From positions 15,841,705-15,905,704 of the forward strand of contig OW203769.1 in assembly GCA_934045905.1 (NCBI GenBank): a DNA stretch of 64,000 bases, given 5' to 3'. Below the pieces are notes generated by a model that worked only from the letters and a program-made list of their open reading frames with translations, searched no databases and was not told the origin of the DNA. This DNA is from Leuctra nigra (lineage: Eukaryota; Arthropoda; Insecta; Plecoptera; Leuctridae). The stretch's first letter is position 1; each line of letters opens with the position of its first letter. The translations under genes and the position numbers were made by a program. Of the stretch, positions 20,524 to 32,252 are shown piece after piece.

Positions 20524-22839
20524 ATACAATGTGTAATATTGTGTATGGCATAAGAATATTTAAAAATTAAATTACACTCTCACAAATTCGAAATCACTTA
20601 TTTACTGATCTGACAAAACAAAATTTGATTACTAATCCAAGGATTCTGTAAAAATATTAATATGACAGTTCTGGGATTGGGATTGAATTTCAGCTTGCTT
20701 ATCGTAACAGTCTGACCTGTACAACGCGAACAGACGTCAAGATGTTCTGACTAGTGTAACAGGGACTCTGATGAATCCATCATGATTATGCAACGTCACT
20801 TTACGAAAGAAACTTATCTCAGAAATAGATTCAGATGTCTGTAATTTAAAAGATAGATAAAAACGAAACTTAATATTTTTTTTTGAAAAAAATCGAATCA
20901 ACTATAAGTGGTTCTGTGGACGATAATTTTCTGAGAACACAATTTTCTAGATTTTAATGCAGTTGAGATAAAATCGTCGTGCAATTTGTGAATTCCTGTG
21001 TAATGCTTGGGGATTGAGGGAATGAAATTAGTCAATTAGTACTTCGTGAATACATTGTGTGGGTTCCAACCCATTGCTTGGCAGAGTTCTGGATACAGAA
21101 ACAGCCACTTTTGAGAATATAAAAAGGATGATTTATTCAGAATCAGAAACTAGAGTAATTTCAATTGTGAACATAAAAACATAAGACAGCAAGTACCTCA
21201 TAATCTTTCCAAAATTCTTCGATTAGGATGACACGTTGTATTTTAATTTTTAAATAAATTAATATTAAGGGCTGGTTTTCAATCACTAGTTAAGTTTAAC
21301 AACTGTTTAGTGGTCATTCGAGGAATGCCATTGGCTGTCGAGTCCTAATGAACAGTTTGGTAGTGAAAATCCGGTTCTAACAGTAATTTTCTGCAGTATA
21401 TTTATAAGTATGCGGAAAACCGTGTTATGGAATTGACAATATTGTCGCCACAACAAAATAAATTCAACAAATTTACAACCATATTATAATGACGCTGATT
21501 CCAGAAATTATCTGGGAAGTTTTTGCCATAGCAATCCATTTAAAGGTATGAGGATAAACAATAACAGCTTCCATCCAGTCCTCACATTTAGAGTTATTAC
21601 CTATTTATTCACAATTTATCTATACACATTTTCCAGTTAAATATTCATCAGAGAAAACTGAGTTACCTATACCCCCCTATTTTATTTTTACGACAATAGG
21701 TACTCAAAACGACTAGAAAAATAAACTGCATCTCATTTCGTTTATAAACCATATGTCTGACATCCCAATCTTCATATTTCTCGACGAAGACATTGTGTGT
21801 TGTCGTGGACCTAATCTGATCGCGCTGGTAATTGTTCCATCAAAAAGTCGACCACGACTGAGCTAATTGGCGATGAAACGCCGACATCTGGCAACTTCGA
21901 TGTTGTTGGTATAGAAAGACAATGCGCGCACGAACCTATCATTAGCTGTGAGTGGATGAACCGCCCCACTATCTTATTGTTCAGTAATACAAGCTATTTA
22001 CCCTTCGACGGCTCATAGAACATGGTGCAATCTAGCCGCTTTTATTTACTTTGTACATTTTTTGGAGTTTGTTTGCTTTACCTACTGTAAAAGTTCTTGT
22101 CTCGATCCAAAATTGTCATATTATCTTGGAAGTTTCCACCAATTTTACACTGTCGTGCATATCTGTTTTAAATTGTTTTACCATGATAAATTGTAAAATA
22201 TTGATTCGACAATATTTCAATACATTTGCGCCAGAGTTGTCATTTTTTTAATTTTTTTTTTAAGATTCAAAAAATAAATGGATAATGTCAAGCGAAGCTT
22301 ATTAACGACCCAGTGTAATAAAGCTTTCCATAATCAGCAACCCTATAATTATGACTGGTCATAATAACAAATAAAACGAAAAACATGAAATTACCCCCTT
22401 GATATCACAAAGAAAGCGAAATAAAAGAACACTTTAATGGGCTTTAAAGTAAGCAATTTAATGTTCCCGTTTTCTGTCGGCCTTCTGGAATGTCGTTCTA
22501 ATGATGAAAATCATCAACGTTTACGTCGCAAGATAAGATTTAATGACGCTGGATCAAGAAGGCGGTGGCCCGATGAGAGCATAATTCTTGTAGATTTATG
22601 TCTCGGCATTCTGTTTCTGATCGAGAAGAAGAAATTATGAGTAATTATGAGCTGATTGGTCGAGTGTGCCGAAAGACTAAAGAGCCACCTGCAAGATTCA
22701 AACATGCGAACATTTGGCGGTTATGTAAATTATACAAACAATCTGTAGGAACAGATTGAAATGAAACTTTAGAATAACTTATACAATTACAGATGGTAGC
22801 AGAGAAAATAGAATGAAATCCGGTTCAAAATCAGAGATT
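20524..22839. other. No gene; weak inverted repeat at 21270-21385
   Basis: Unassigned A+T-rich sequence. Around 21273-21383 ggttttcaatcacta and tagtgaaaatccggtt form a weak palindrome, perhaps an old MITE. 21815-21985 is less A+T-rich (gtcgaccacgactgagctaa...) and non-repetitive, but I see no exon in it. Confidence 0.45.
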
Positions 22840-23035
22840 TTAATATGGCAATTTCATCTGACGTCACAACTCTGACCAAAATCAAACTGGTGGACAGGAT
22901 GCTTTCACTTTGCAGTTATTTTATTTGAAACCCATTGTCTCCCTTTTTTAATATCTTTCTTTCACAATAGCCTGTCCCCCAGGAAAATAAACAATATTGA
23001 GGTATGTTACCATAGCAACCAGGTCAATCTTTAAA
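22840..23035. repeat. Family E repeat with RFX X-box, copy 1
   Basis: The signature blocks aatatggcaatttcatctga, CGTCACAACTCTGACCAAAA, CTGGTGGACAGGATGCTTTC, then CCTGTCCCCCAG and GGTATGTTACCATAGCAACC are shared with 25270-25565. The last block contains GTTACCATAGCAAC (23006-23019), a match to the RFX X-box consensus. Confidence 0.6.
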
Positions 23036-23040
23036 TACAA

Positions 23041-23255
23041 TACACTTGGCCAAAGTAAAATAGGTCGGTATTTGAACGAAACGGATTGGCTGCTGGTCAG
23101 GTTCCTTGTCAATCAATCCTTGTTATCATCAATGAAATCTGAGCTCACCTACCAGCAGATGACGAGTTATATGACGAGTTAGCAAAGATGCCGTCAAATC
23201 TTTGTCAGACATTCCGATACTATCGAATGCCGTTTTTACTTTGGCCAAGTGACCT
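23041..23255. mobile_element. MITE family A, copy 2
   Basis: Left end TACACTTGGCCAAAGTAAAA, right end TTTTTACTTTGGCCAAGTGA. The interior reads ctgctggtcaggttccttgt, caatcaatccttgttatcat, ctgagctcacctacc. It lies directly against family E copy 1. Confidence 0.75.
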
Positions 23256-23854
23256 ACATTCTTTCAAGTCATTGTAAAATATGAAAATTGTGAATATACA
23301 TGGGTACCAAATTTAAGGTCATCTACTAATGAATGTTCATCAAATTTGTAATACTTTAGGATTTTTCTGAATTGTTCGTCCAAGTTTTAGATCTATTTTC
23401 TTGGAGCTCAGAAATTCAAATGTAAATAGACAAAAATCCTGAAAGATGCGTGTACATGGAATTTTCATCTTCAAATATTTCATATTAATGTAGAATTATT
23501 ATGCTTAGTTGTTATATTGAATCACAAATTCATCTACTTGTTTATATATGTTATACTGTGTCCATGTGGCAACCATTTCTTATGACAGTGTTTTTAATAA
23601 AGTATTCTTCTTCTACATACTTTTACAAGTCATAAACTAAAATAGGGAGAGAAATTTTATTTGCGTTACATTTTTTGGTTTGATTGGAGTCACCAATTAC
23701 CTGCCAGGCCAATTTCATGTGAAATTATGTACAAGATACTTAGCAAAAACTGAACCGCTGGTAATTTTGATTGAGGAATGTCTGAAATATCACGTGACAG
23801 CCTCCACGGAGATGCGAACCGAGACCTCCCATGCCGTCAGTGTTTCAACTCGTT
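23256..23854. other. No gene seen
   Basis: A+T-rich spacer. An AATAAA followed by cttcttcta occurs at about 23595-23610, which could be a polyadenylation signal, but no gene leads into it. Confidence 0.4.
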
Positions 23855-24045
23855 CCCACGGGAGCGAGAGAGAGGGATGTATAGGCCAGCACGTGAGTGT
23901 GAGAGAGAGAAGTATACAACCACGTGGGAGTGACAGAGAGGGATGTATAGGCCAGCACGTGAGTATGAGAGAGAAGTATACAAACACGTGGGAGTGACAG
24001 AGAGGGATGTATAGGCGGCCACATGGGAGCAAGAGAGACGGGTAG
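23855..24045. repeat. GA-rich minisatellite, ~66-bp unit
   Basis: About three imperfect units of gacagagagggatgtatagg, ccagcacgtgagtgtgagag, agaagtatacaaccacgtgg. Each unit carries CACGTG. Open frames on both strands follow from the repeat. Confidence 0.8.
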
Positions 24046-24205
24046 CTGTCAGCTTATAATTGCATTAGCCACTCATTCCTAACATTCACTGCACGCACCT
24101 GTTACACTAGTCAAGACAGTACTTGTCATTCATCAGTCAAAGTCACTGACTAAATGCATTGTGGCTCAAAAATAATATTCCGTTTTAAAAAATATAAACC
24201 TAAAG

Positions 24206-24419
24206 GTACACTCAAACCAATTAAAAACGGTACTTTGCACAAAACGCATTGGCTGCTGGTCAGGTTCCTTGACAATAAATCCTTGTTATCATCAATGAAA
24301 TCAGAGCTCACCTACTAGAGTTAGATAATGCACAGACTTCATGGGATGATGCCAATAAACGTTTATCAGACAAAATCCTTTTCATTCGATGTACCGTTTG
24401 TTATTTGTTCGAGTGTACA
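24206..24419. mobile_element. MITE family A, copy 3
   Basis: TA-flanked inverted ends (GTACACTCAAACCAATTAAA and TTATTTGTTCGAGTGTAC). It is complete, with interior ctgctggtcaggttccttga, tgaaatcagagctcacctac, ttcatgggatgatgccaata. It aligns end to end with copy 7 in reverse. Confidence 0.85.
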
Positions 24420-25195
24420 TATTTACACAATTTCTTGTGTAAAACAAACAGAAGTTTGAAACGCAACACAAAATCTCGAGAAAAGACTTCGGGCATTTTG
24501 ACTGTAAAGTACACATAAGGGTATTTTCCATCGTTACGGGTGGGACAAACCATAGACATTGTATAGCCTTCGGCTTGACAAACCTAAGGACAAACCACAC
24601 TTCTATTTTTGACATAAAATCAGTACCTACAATACAAGTAGGTAGAACTTCCATAATTTGTAAAAATATGCAGCCGTGCCAAATTTCATTAAATCTAACA
24701 AGAAGTGATCAAGCGAAAAAATGATTTCGTCTGTTACGGGTGTTACTTTATTGTCGCACTTGTAACGCCATTAGGATTTGTCTCTGGCAGTGTAAGTCGG
24801 TATCGAACTGCGTTACAAGCAGCGCTAATCATCTGCCGAAGAAGCCCATTGCCATGCAGATTGCACTAACAACTTTCCCACACCCTCCTTGACGCGCCCC
24901 AAGGCAGATGATTTCGATGTGAGAACAGAGGGTGGTTTTTATGCGTCAACCCTTCCACACTGTCGCGTGATCAACGAGTGCGGACACAAGTATGATGACC
25001 ATTGTCAGGGTGGGAACATGACGTATAATTGCGGATCAAACAATCAGGGGAACATGAGAGGAATACGAAACATTATGCTTTTTGTAGCAGAAGTTTTTTC
25101 GTTGTATAACATGCTGGACATTATGAAGAGACAAAAAATGTATCGGATATTTCGACAGCACATTGGAAGCGAATCTGTTTCCATAAAATAGAATG
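24420..25195. other. No gene seen
   Basis: Open frames of 90 codons (minus) and 100 codons (plus, 24889-25191) show no domain or splice context I would trust. Near 24680 the phrase gccaaatttcattaaatcta belongs to a dispersed repeat. Confidence 0.4.
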
Positions 25196-25199
25196 TGTC

Positions 25200-25419
25200 G
25201 ATCTGAATCTAATTATTCGACAATATTTCACACTCAGCTTGATTTTCCAGACATTAGGCCTACAAAAATTAGGTAACAATAAGAATATGGCAATCTTATC
25301 TGACGTCACAGCTGACCAAAATTTAACTGGGGGACAGATGCTTTCTGTAAATAAGTAACAACAAATCATTATCTTTCTTATTTGATACCATTTCTGTATT
25401 AAAAAAAAAAAAAAATAAA

Positions 25420-25507
<88 letters not shown>

Positions 25508-25590
25508 TAATAATAATTTTTCAAAATAAACAAGATTGTGGTATGTTACCATAGCAACGAGGGTGATGCAACATAATTTCTGAATTGATC
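25200..25590. repeat. Family E repeat with RFX X-box, copy 2, inside family D-like ends
   Basis: Contains aatatggcaatcttatctga, CGTCACAGCTGACCAAAATT, CTGGGGGACAGATGC and GTTACCATAGCAAC (25545-25558). The right boundary ataatttctgaattgatcta matches the family D terminus. ttcacactcagcttgatttt near 25228 matches family D interior, so D and E are related or nested. Confidence 0.55.
25416..25517. repeat. (AAT)n microsatellite
   Basis: About 100 bp of nearly pure AAT triplets following an A-rich run, lying inside the family E copy. On the minus strand it gives a spurious tyrosine-rich frame. Confidence 0.95.
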
Positions 25591-26702
25591 TATGTCACAT
25601 TTTCATCCCTTAATTCCAAATTATGACAAATAAATTTAAAAAAAAATAACGTTTTACAACACAATCTTCTAAGAAAGTACCGTCTAATAGAGCAACAAGG
25701 AAAAGTACATCGGCATTCCACCAAGATCGCATCAAGTTATAACCACAACTCTCTCTCTCTCTCTGAATTCGTCCACATCTCCACCCCCGTCCCATCATAT
25801 TAGCGGCACTAAGCCCCACACAATTGGGTCGCAGCATCCTCGTCGACAACGTAATTCGAACCTCCGACAGCATCTTCAACCCCCCCCCCCCCCCATCCCT
25901 GACCCGGGGGGCCGGTGATTATTATGGGCGGAGGAACCGCAACGACCCAAACCGTTCCGTTGCGCTTTTTCCCCTCTCGTCTTCAAGGTTTTCAATGATA
26001 CAAAGAAGATTGAAGATGGTTATTTTGTGTAAGTTGTGAAATGGGATCCGCTAAGCGAAATATAATCATAGGGTCGTGAAGATTGGAGGGCGAGTTTTTG
26101 AGGAATTGTGTGGTGCATTCTCTTCACCTGTCCATCAGCGGTTTGAATAATGCGGACAGAAAGGAAAGGTTGTGATTCGAGAGGTAGAATGGTCGGCATG
26201 TTTGGTCCTGAGTCTGGATGCTGTAAAAGATACAAACATCTTTTCTTCAGTCTTGTACGCGTATTAAATATGATACAGTACCTGAGCTTCATAATAGGGT
26301 AGGTAGACATGAAAGTTTTGTAAGAAATATTATTGAATAGAATTAATAATTTTTATAATTTGCTATATGCCGAAGAGTGGAAATTTTACATTCCAAATCG
26401 GCTGTAAGTTAGCAATTTTTTAAAAATTACTGTCCAGTGTACCACCAAACAAAAATTACAACGCTGTAAAATATGATTTATTTCTTTAAAATGTAATGAA
26501 AAAAATTAAACTCTAAATTAAAAATACTTTCACGATAGAAAACGCCGTTTGCACACAAGTGTTTTGGGGTAGAAACCGATTTATTTTTATAAATTTACTA
26601 AGCAAGAGAATGTCCTCATAAACACCATTAGCTCCTCAAAGTCCGTTATCAATATTCTTTAGCTCTACAAGCTCAACATGTTTGTCGTCTCCGTTACATG
26701 TC
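25591..26702. other. No gene; C-run and CT microsatellite
   Basis: A short (CT)n at about 25749-25763 and a 15-base C run at 25880-25894. Open frames are under 100 codons and featureless. A+T-rich from 26310 on. Confidence 0.45.
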
Positions 26703-26705
26703 TAA

Positions 26706-27056
26706 AGCCGCGTTTACAACAACTTAACGTTCGAAAATTAACGTTGCAAAATTAAGGTAATTCCACTTTCGTTCACAACCACTTCGGAAAAATAACACAC
26801 ACGTAAAACAAGATGGCGCCGGCCAGCGCGAACAGCTGTGAGTAAGATGTGAGAGAAGTGTCCGTGCGCATGCGCCACTTAACGCACTTAACGTTCGACT
26901 TGAAAGTAGGAAGTTGGTCAACTTTGAGGTGAAATTGGCGTACGTTAATTTACAAAATTTCGTTGTGAACGAATCCATAAGTTTACATGGGCTTGAAAAT
27001 TGAAATTGCGTTAATTTTCTTAATTTTCGAACGTTAATTTTGTTGTAAACGCGGCT
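26706..27056. mobile_element. PIF/Harbinger-like MITE, TAA target duplication
   Basis: Inverted ends AGCCGCGTTTACAACAACTT and (complement of the right end) AGCCGCGTTTACAACAAAAT, followed by a shared TTAACGTTCGAAAATTAA. Flanked by TAA on both sides (26703-26705, 27057-27059); three-base TWA duplications are typical of PIF/Harbinger. The interior holds caagatggcgccggccagcg, a one-mismatch TISU-like start followed by a donor-like GTGAGTAAG. Confidence 0.8.
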
Positions 27057-27059
27057 TAA

Positions 27060-28610
27060 GACCTAAACCCACTTCCTTGGAGTAGAATGACGATAGATTG
27101 CATAGAACCCTGCAACCCCAAACAAAGACCCACTCTTTGTTTGCCTTTTGGTTCGCAGTGTCAGGTGATTAATGCCCCACTAAGGGCCCCCCACCCCACC
27201 CTCTCCCGCCCATCAGGGGCTCATAGTGACAACCACAAAAGGTTCGAAAGGTTCAGAAAAAAACGCTCTTTTAGTTTGGATTTTTCGTGAATGGTCACTT
27301 TCTATCTAGCCTAGAGCGGTTCTCTTTCTTCAAGAGATGATAATGAAGAAGAGTAATCGGTGTTTAAATATTGTCCACAGTTCTTGTTAGAAATAGAGTG
27401 CCTAGAAGATGAGGGCACAAATTACTGTGTTTCGACTGAGAGATTGGAATCTAGCGGGCCATGTGGTGTAATTGGTCCATTTTGCAGCATCTCTGGCGAC
27501 TCCTGGAGCCATGGAGCAGAAGAATGCGGCTGGGAACCCACATTTGTATCCGAATTTGTGGAACACATCCGTGTGTACTGAACTGATGTGTTGAAGTTTG
27601 ATTTTGAGGGATGCATTTGCCCATATCGGTTAATATTAAATAGGTATTTATTTTATACTAGACCATATTAAAAATATTTCTGTCTTTTCAAAAATGTAAA
27701 ATGATTTTCGAAATAGATATCACGATCGTCTAACTGCATTTGAAATTTTGTAAAAAATAGATAACACGATAATTTTTAATGTAGACTATTACAAATTACA
27801 CAAAACATTATAATTTGAAAGATACGGAATCAGAAATTAACAAAATAATGTGCTACAAATATATGAAAAGAATCCATAGATTAAATTAAACATTTCATGT
27901 GTTGTATAAAATTAGACAGCTTTTTACGTTGAAAATAGACCAAATATAAGACGGGTCTCTCTGGGCTATAGAGTTTAAAAAAATCTTACGATGATCTACA
28001 TTCAAATCAAACAATACAATTTTGTCGAGTTCGTTAAAAGAATTGACAAAACCAGTGTTGAACAGCATCGAAACCTGTTTAAAATATCACTGTTTTTCAT
28101 TGAAGAAACATTCATTGAACATGTCATAAAACCCACTGCTGAAACCGCTGCAGTATCGCATACAACATCGACACAATACACGTGTAATTGTCAACATCTC
28201 TGCACTGTACTGTTCTTCACCTGCTATCGAGCAGATGTGAGTGCATGTGAACGAAGTCGAGTCGAACTGAAGAATCAGTAAACATCAGGACTCTATTGAC
28301 TCGCTATAAAGCGGCAAGACGATGGGTATTGTAAAATCAACAGACACATTGGCTTGTCGGTGAGTTTATCTACCTGGGAAGGGATGAAACCTGGACCCCC
28401 TGCCATGAGGGAAACTGCGAGCGCGATCCCATGAGAAACTTTACATCTTCAAGACAATGGGGGTTCTTTTTTACAACACTTCAATGTTGAACGCCAAATT
28501 TTCTGCTTAAAATTGTGAATTCTACGAGGAACTGTTCAAGACCAGGCCAGCATTTGCTTTTATGGCGGAAATAATAGTCAAATAATTACATCCAAAAGAT
28601 TTGGTTGATC
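27060..28610. other. No gene seen
   Basis: Overlapping open frames of 64-96 codons on both strands without recognisable domains. 27360-27580 is open on both strands and less A+T-rich, but has no convincing splice-site pair. 28370-28410 on the minus strand shows a weak B-box-like phrase. Confidence 0.4.
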
Positions 28611-28619
28611 TTCTTACCA

Positions 28620-28822
28620 ATAATAAAAAACGAAGTTTAATGTTGAAACTTGAACCTATCTTCCATACAAATCGACATTTCAATCGCTTTTTTTCAAGAC
28701 TTTGTGGCAATGTTTTCTAAAAACCGAGGGTATATTCTAAAAGCCCATAAAAATCACTTCAAATTTACAATTTTTTTCAAAAAAATTACTTATAGGCATA
28801 GCGTTCTTTCTCGGTACCCTTC
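28620..28822. mobile_element. MITE family C, second copy
   Basis: Shares cttccatacaaatcgacatt, tcaagactttgtggcaatgt and the terminus tagcgttctttctcggtacc, CTTCAAAT with the element at 16342-16558. The left boundary is uncertain. Confidence 0.6.
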
Positions 28823-28998
28823 AAATATTTGACAGAATAAACCTAAATTACGATGCAAGTAGAAGAAATACATTAAAATAACGCGATAACAAATACAACA
28901 AAGTACGCAAGTTTTTATAATGATCCGTACAAAATGGAAAGATACCCTAACATTTTCTTTCAATTTCGTTGATACTAATCAGCAACATCACGTCGAAT

Positions 28999-29588
28999 TA
29001 GTGATGCCCAGCGAGAATATTCCCGGGAATATTCCCGAGCAAATTTGGGGAATATTCCCCAAATCGGGAATTTACTTTTCATTATAAATTAAAATGTATA
29101 ATGTTATTATTTTGTGGTATCTCAATACCTCTAAGTATTCTCTATTTTGTAATTAATTTTCTTATTATCTTATGACAGGGGTCGGTAACCTTTTCTGGTG
29201 ACGGAGCCAATTTCCGAAAAATTTATAAATTAGATAATAATGCGAGCCGCAGCAGGCAATCAAATATAATACACCAAAAATAATCAATTGAATTACCTAC
29301 TAGTTTATTCTGCTATTTTGACAAAGCCCCCCCCCCTCTCCCTCTTGATGTTGCCCCGCAGGGCGTTTTTTTCGAATTTTCAAATATTTCGATTCCAGAT
29401 CTTTATTTAAATTATAAAGAGCCATTCAAAACCCACCAAGGAGCCGCAGGTTGCCAACCTCTGTCTTATGACATCTCAAAACATAAACATGCTTTAATAA
29501 TGTTTTCTCTTAATGTTTACTCATCCCTGTAGTAAATTCCCAATAAATTCCCGGTTTGGGGAATATTCCCGGGAATATTACATCACTA
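28999..29588. mobile_element. hAT MITE with a second hAT inserted
   Basis: Termini TAGTGATG...CATCACTA are flanked by a perfect 8-bp duplication CGTCGAAT (28991-28998, 29589-29596), diagnostic of hAT. The subterminal sequence is a dense set of GGGAATATTCCC-type palindromes at both ends. The 288-bp element at 29176-29463 sits inside it. Without that insert it would be about 290 bp. There is no transposase. Confidence 0.9.
29176..29463. mobile_element. Inner hAT MITE with perfect 8-bp target duplication
   Basis: Ends CAGGGGTCGGTAACC and GGTTGCCAACCTCTG with the duplication TCTTATGA at 29168-29175 and 29464-29471. Interior aggagccgcaggttgcc and gcagggcgtttttttcgaat link it to 13600-13890. It inserted after the outer hAT. 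Confidence 0.9.
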
Positions 29589-29596
29589 CGTCGAAT

Positions 29597-30409
29597 GGAT
29601 TGTTTTATCCGTCTCCTTCCACGTCTCGTGCATAAACCACGGTGATTTTGTTGTGAGAAGACCGGTTACTCGAAGAGATTCGCTACCTGGTTACTGGGAT
29701 GAAATAATAGCCGTTGATTGTCACAATCCAGCCTTCAGAATCGAAAGAGAAACATGATGAAGAATAGGTCAGCAGCATGGCACATGATCCTTCAGTATCA
29801 GCTCATGTGAGATCAATCATGAACGCAGGTTGTACTTGCTAAATGGTAAACAATAGAGATTTTATTTCCTAAATATCGTAAGAACTTTTGTACCATTTAA
29901 TTTACAAAAACTTTAGAAAGCCGACCTGAGCAATAGACAATATTTGTGCCCAAACACGGGGAAAATATGGAATTCCCTATTTTTTCAGATTTTCTACGAT
30001 ACACACAACATTGTGCACAAATATTATGTTTTTTTGTGTTTATTGTGTTTTTGTGGCCATATTACTATTAATTTAATCTTCAGTTTAGTACAAACTCCAC
30101 TTCAGAAAACTCGGTTTATTACCATTATAATATGTACTGCAATTTAATTCCGGAGCTTATTTCCTCAGTTTGAAATTACCTCAGGCTACATTGACTGTCA
30201 GTTTTTAATTCTTTTTCGATATTTAGGAAAATTTCTCTCCAATGTTATGTGAAAAGTGAAAAGAACACAGAATCCAGAGTGGATCGACCAGTGGTCAGCT
30301 GAAAATTACGAACATACTCTATCTCACTTCCACACCTCTGAGCGACATTCACCCCGTCTCTCTCCCACTCACTATCACTCTTTCACCTTGACCTAACTCT
30401 CGCTTATTC
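29597..30409. other. No gene seen
   Basis: A+T-rich sequence with no open frame above 67 codons and no recognised repeat. Confidence 0.5.
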
Positions 30410-30625
30410 CAGGATCAAGATCATCTGTCTCTCTCTTACTTCCAGGATCGAGTACATCTTTCTCTCTCGCTCTTCAAGGACAGAGTACATCTTTCTCTCT
30501 CCCACTTCAAGGATCAAGTACATCTTTCTCTCTCGCACCTCCAGGATCCAGATCATGTTTCTCCCTCGCTCCTCCAGGATCAAGTATATATTTCTCTCTC
30601 GCTCCTACTGGATACCGTGTGTCTC
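30410..30625. repeat. CT-rich minisatellite, ~37-bp unit
   Basis: About six imperfect units of CCAGGATCAAGTACATCTTT, CTCTCTCGCTCCT, each differing at several sites. The strand asymmetry (pyrimidine-rich plus strand) is strong. Confidence 0.8.
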
Positions 30626-31560
30626 TATCACTCTCGCACTCATGTAACTGGATACCCCGAGTCTCCTGTGCGTGGGACTGTAATTACGCTGCCCTGGAAC
30701 CTGAGACAGATCAGGCGACCTGTAACATCCACGTGCTTGGGGGGGGGGGGGGGGGGGGGCAATACATTCGAACTATCTAGCCTTACCGGGACATGATTCT
30801 CTCACGGATGTATTCCGATATTTTGATTCACAGACCAAAACTGGACAGGAAGCCGTCAGGGGGGGGGGGGGGGGGGACAGGTACGTCCGCAACATTTCAA
30901 CAAAATATTTAGCCGACTTGCGTTCCGCAGCTCAAATTAGTATAGTAGTTTAGAATCTTCAGTTTAATCCAGGAAAGTATTGGTTACTTTTCACCACAAA
31001 CTCATTTTACAGTTTGTTTCCACATTTCAATAACAAAATGTCCAGTTTTTAGAGACCAAATTCATATTTCAGTGTAAAAGAAACAACATTCTGTTGAGGG
31101 TCTTGCATCCCTCTTCCATGAGAATAGCTCGTGTTTGGGGCAACACCTTCCCCCTGTTTCCACCTCATTGCCTCCCCCCCCCCCCCCCCCCCACCCCTGA
31201 GAAAGTGCAAGTTGGATCTGCGCCAGCTGATTCCTGATAAAGATGTAAATAGAACTCGTTAACTAACTTCACAGAGTAACTCCACTTGTTCAGAGAACTT
31301 CCTTCACTTTGCGCCGGAGCTGCGGATACGAGGGAGTTATTTGGCGCCGTCCAGGAGGTCGTTGAACCCGGCATTTACGTCCCTTCAGTTCTCAGACGAT
31401 TCGCCATAGTTATGACATTGATTATGCCGTTTCATACAAAACCTGTAAGTATGAACGACATGACCACCAAATATGAAAGAATGTTAATAATTTCACAGGT
31501 TTTTTTACAGCACTAATTTTTCCTGTAGGTAACCTTACCGTTGCTTACAATCAATTTTAT
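30626..31560. other. Three long G/C homopolymers, no gene
   Basis: G run 30739-30759 (21 bases), G run 30859-30876 (18) and C run 31174-31192 (19) within 460 bp. Overlapping open frames at 31165-31516 are conceptually an MPG...-starting minus frame but lack a splice context. Confidence 0.5.
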
Positions 31561-31574
31561 AAATATGTCAACCT

Positions 31575-31705
31575 GTTTTTCACATTATGTTTAGAAAGTA
31601 GAGGAGCGCTGCTTCAAGTATTTCTATTGTTTATCATAACTTTTATTTTATTAATGTTATTGTATATATTTTGGTGAATAAAAACTCTTTAAAAAAAAAA
31701 ATTTA
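31575..31705 (+). mobile_element. Possible retroposed 3' end with poly-A
   Basis: ttgtatattttggtgaataaaaactctttaaaaaaaaaaa-type ending: an AATAAA signal about 14 bp before an A11 run. This looks like a polyadenylated retroposon or the 3' end of a transcript unit. No ORF precedes it. Confidence 0.4.
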
Positions 31706-31744
31706 AAAAAATGAAAGAATGTTGTTCCCGATTTTGCGTAATTT

Positions 31745-31915
31745 TCATTTTTAAACTTGACTGCGATGTCGACAAAATATACAGTTATATTGAAGTATTT
31801 CGTACACAATGACTCATGTCACCATTACAAATACGATTGGATGAAAGCAGAAATACTGGTTTATAAGCTCGCGTCAAGAATCATTGAAATTGACTTCCGC
31901 CCTTCTACCTTTGAT
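31745..31915. mobile_element. MITE family B copy
   Basis: Shares acaaaatatacagttatatt, gaagtatt...cacaatgactcatgtcacc and the terminus GACTTCCGCCCTTCTACCTT with 40521-40741. The left terminus is truncated near the poly-A sequence. Confidence 0.65.
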
Positions 31916-32031
31916 TTTTATCATCTTCGTGTGATATTTTTTATGAGATTAATATAATTTTTATTATTTACAAGTCACTGCTATTTATTATATAATTTTG
32001 TAATATTTTTGCATTTGTTGTCCCGCTCAAT

Positions 32032-32252
32032 GTACACTCGGCCAAACAAAACTTGAACGTTGACCAAATTTGAATGACTGCTGGTCATGTCCCATAACCA
32101 ATCAAACAAAGATTGTTATTATCATTGAAATGTGAGGTCACCTACTAGAGTGAGACAATGAGATCGCTTAGACTGACTTCTGATGGTGCGATCTGACATT
32201 TATCAGCCTATCAGATTTATTGAATGTTCAAGTTTTGTTTGGCCAAGTGTAC
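32032..32252. mobile_element. MITE family A, copy 4
   Basis: Excellent inverted ends GTACACTCGGCCAAACAAAA and TTTTGTTTGGCCAAGTGTAC. The interior keeps ctgctggtcatg and gaggtcacctactagagtga. It belongs to the same subtype as copy 6. Confidence 0.85.

Noticed and set aside
25121..25552. 143-codon minus ORF with a long tyrosine run
   Set aside because: It is the (AAT)n microsatellite read as TAT/TAC codons.
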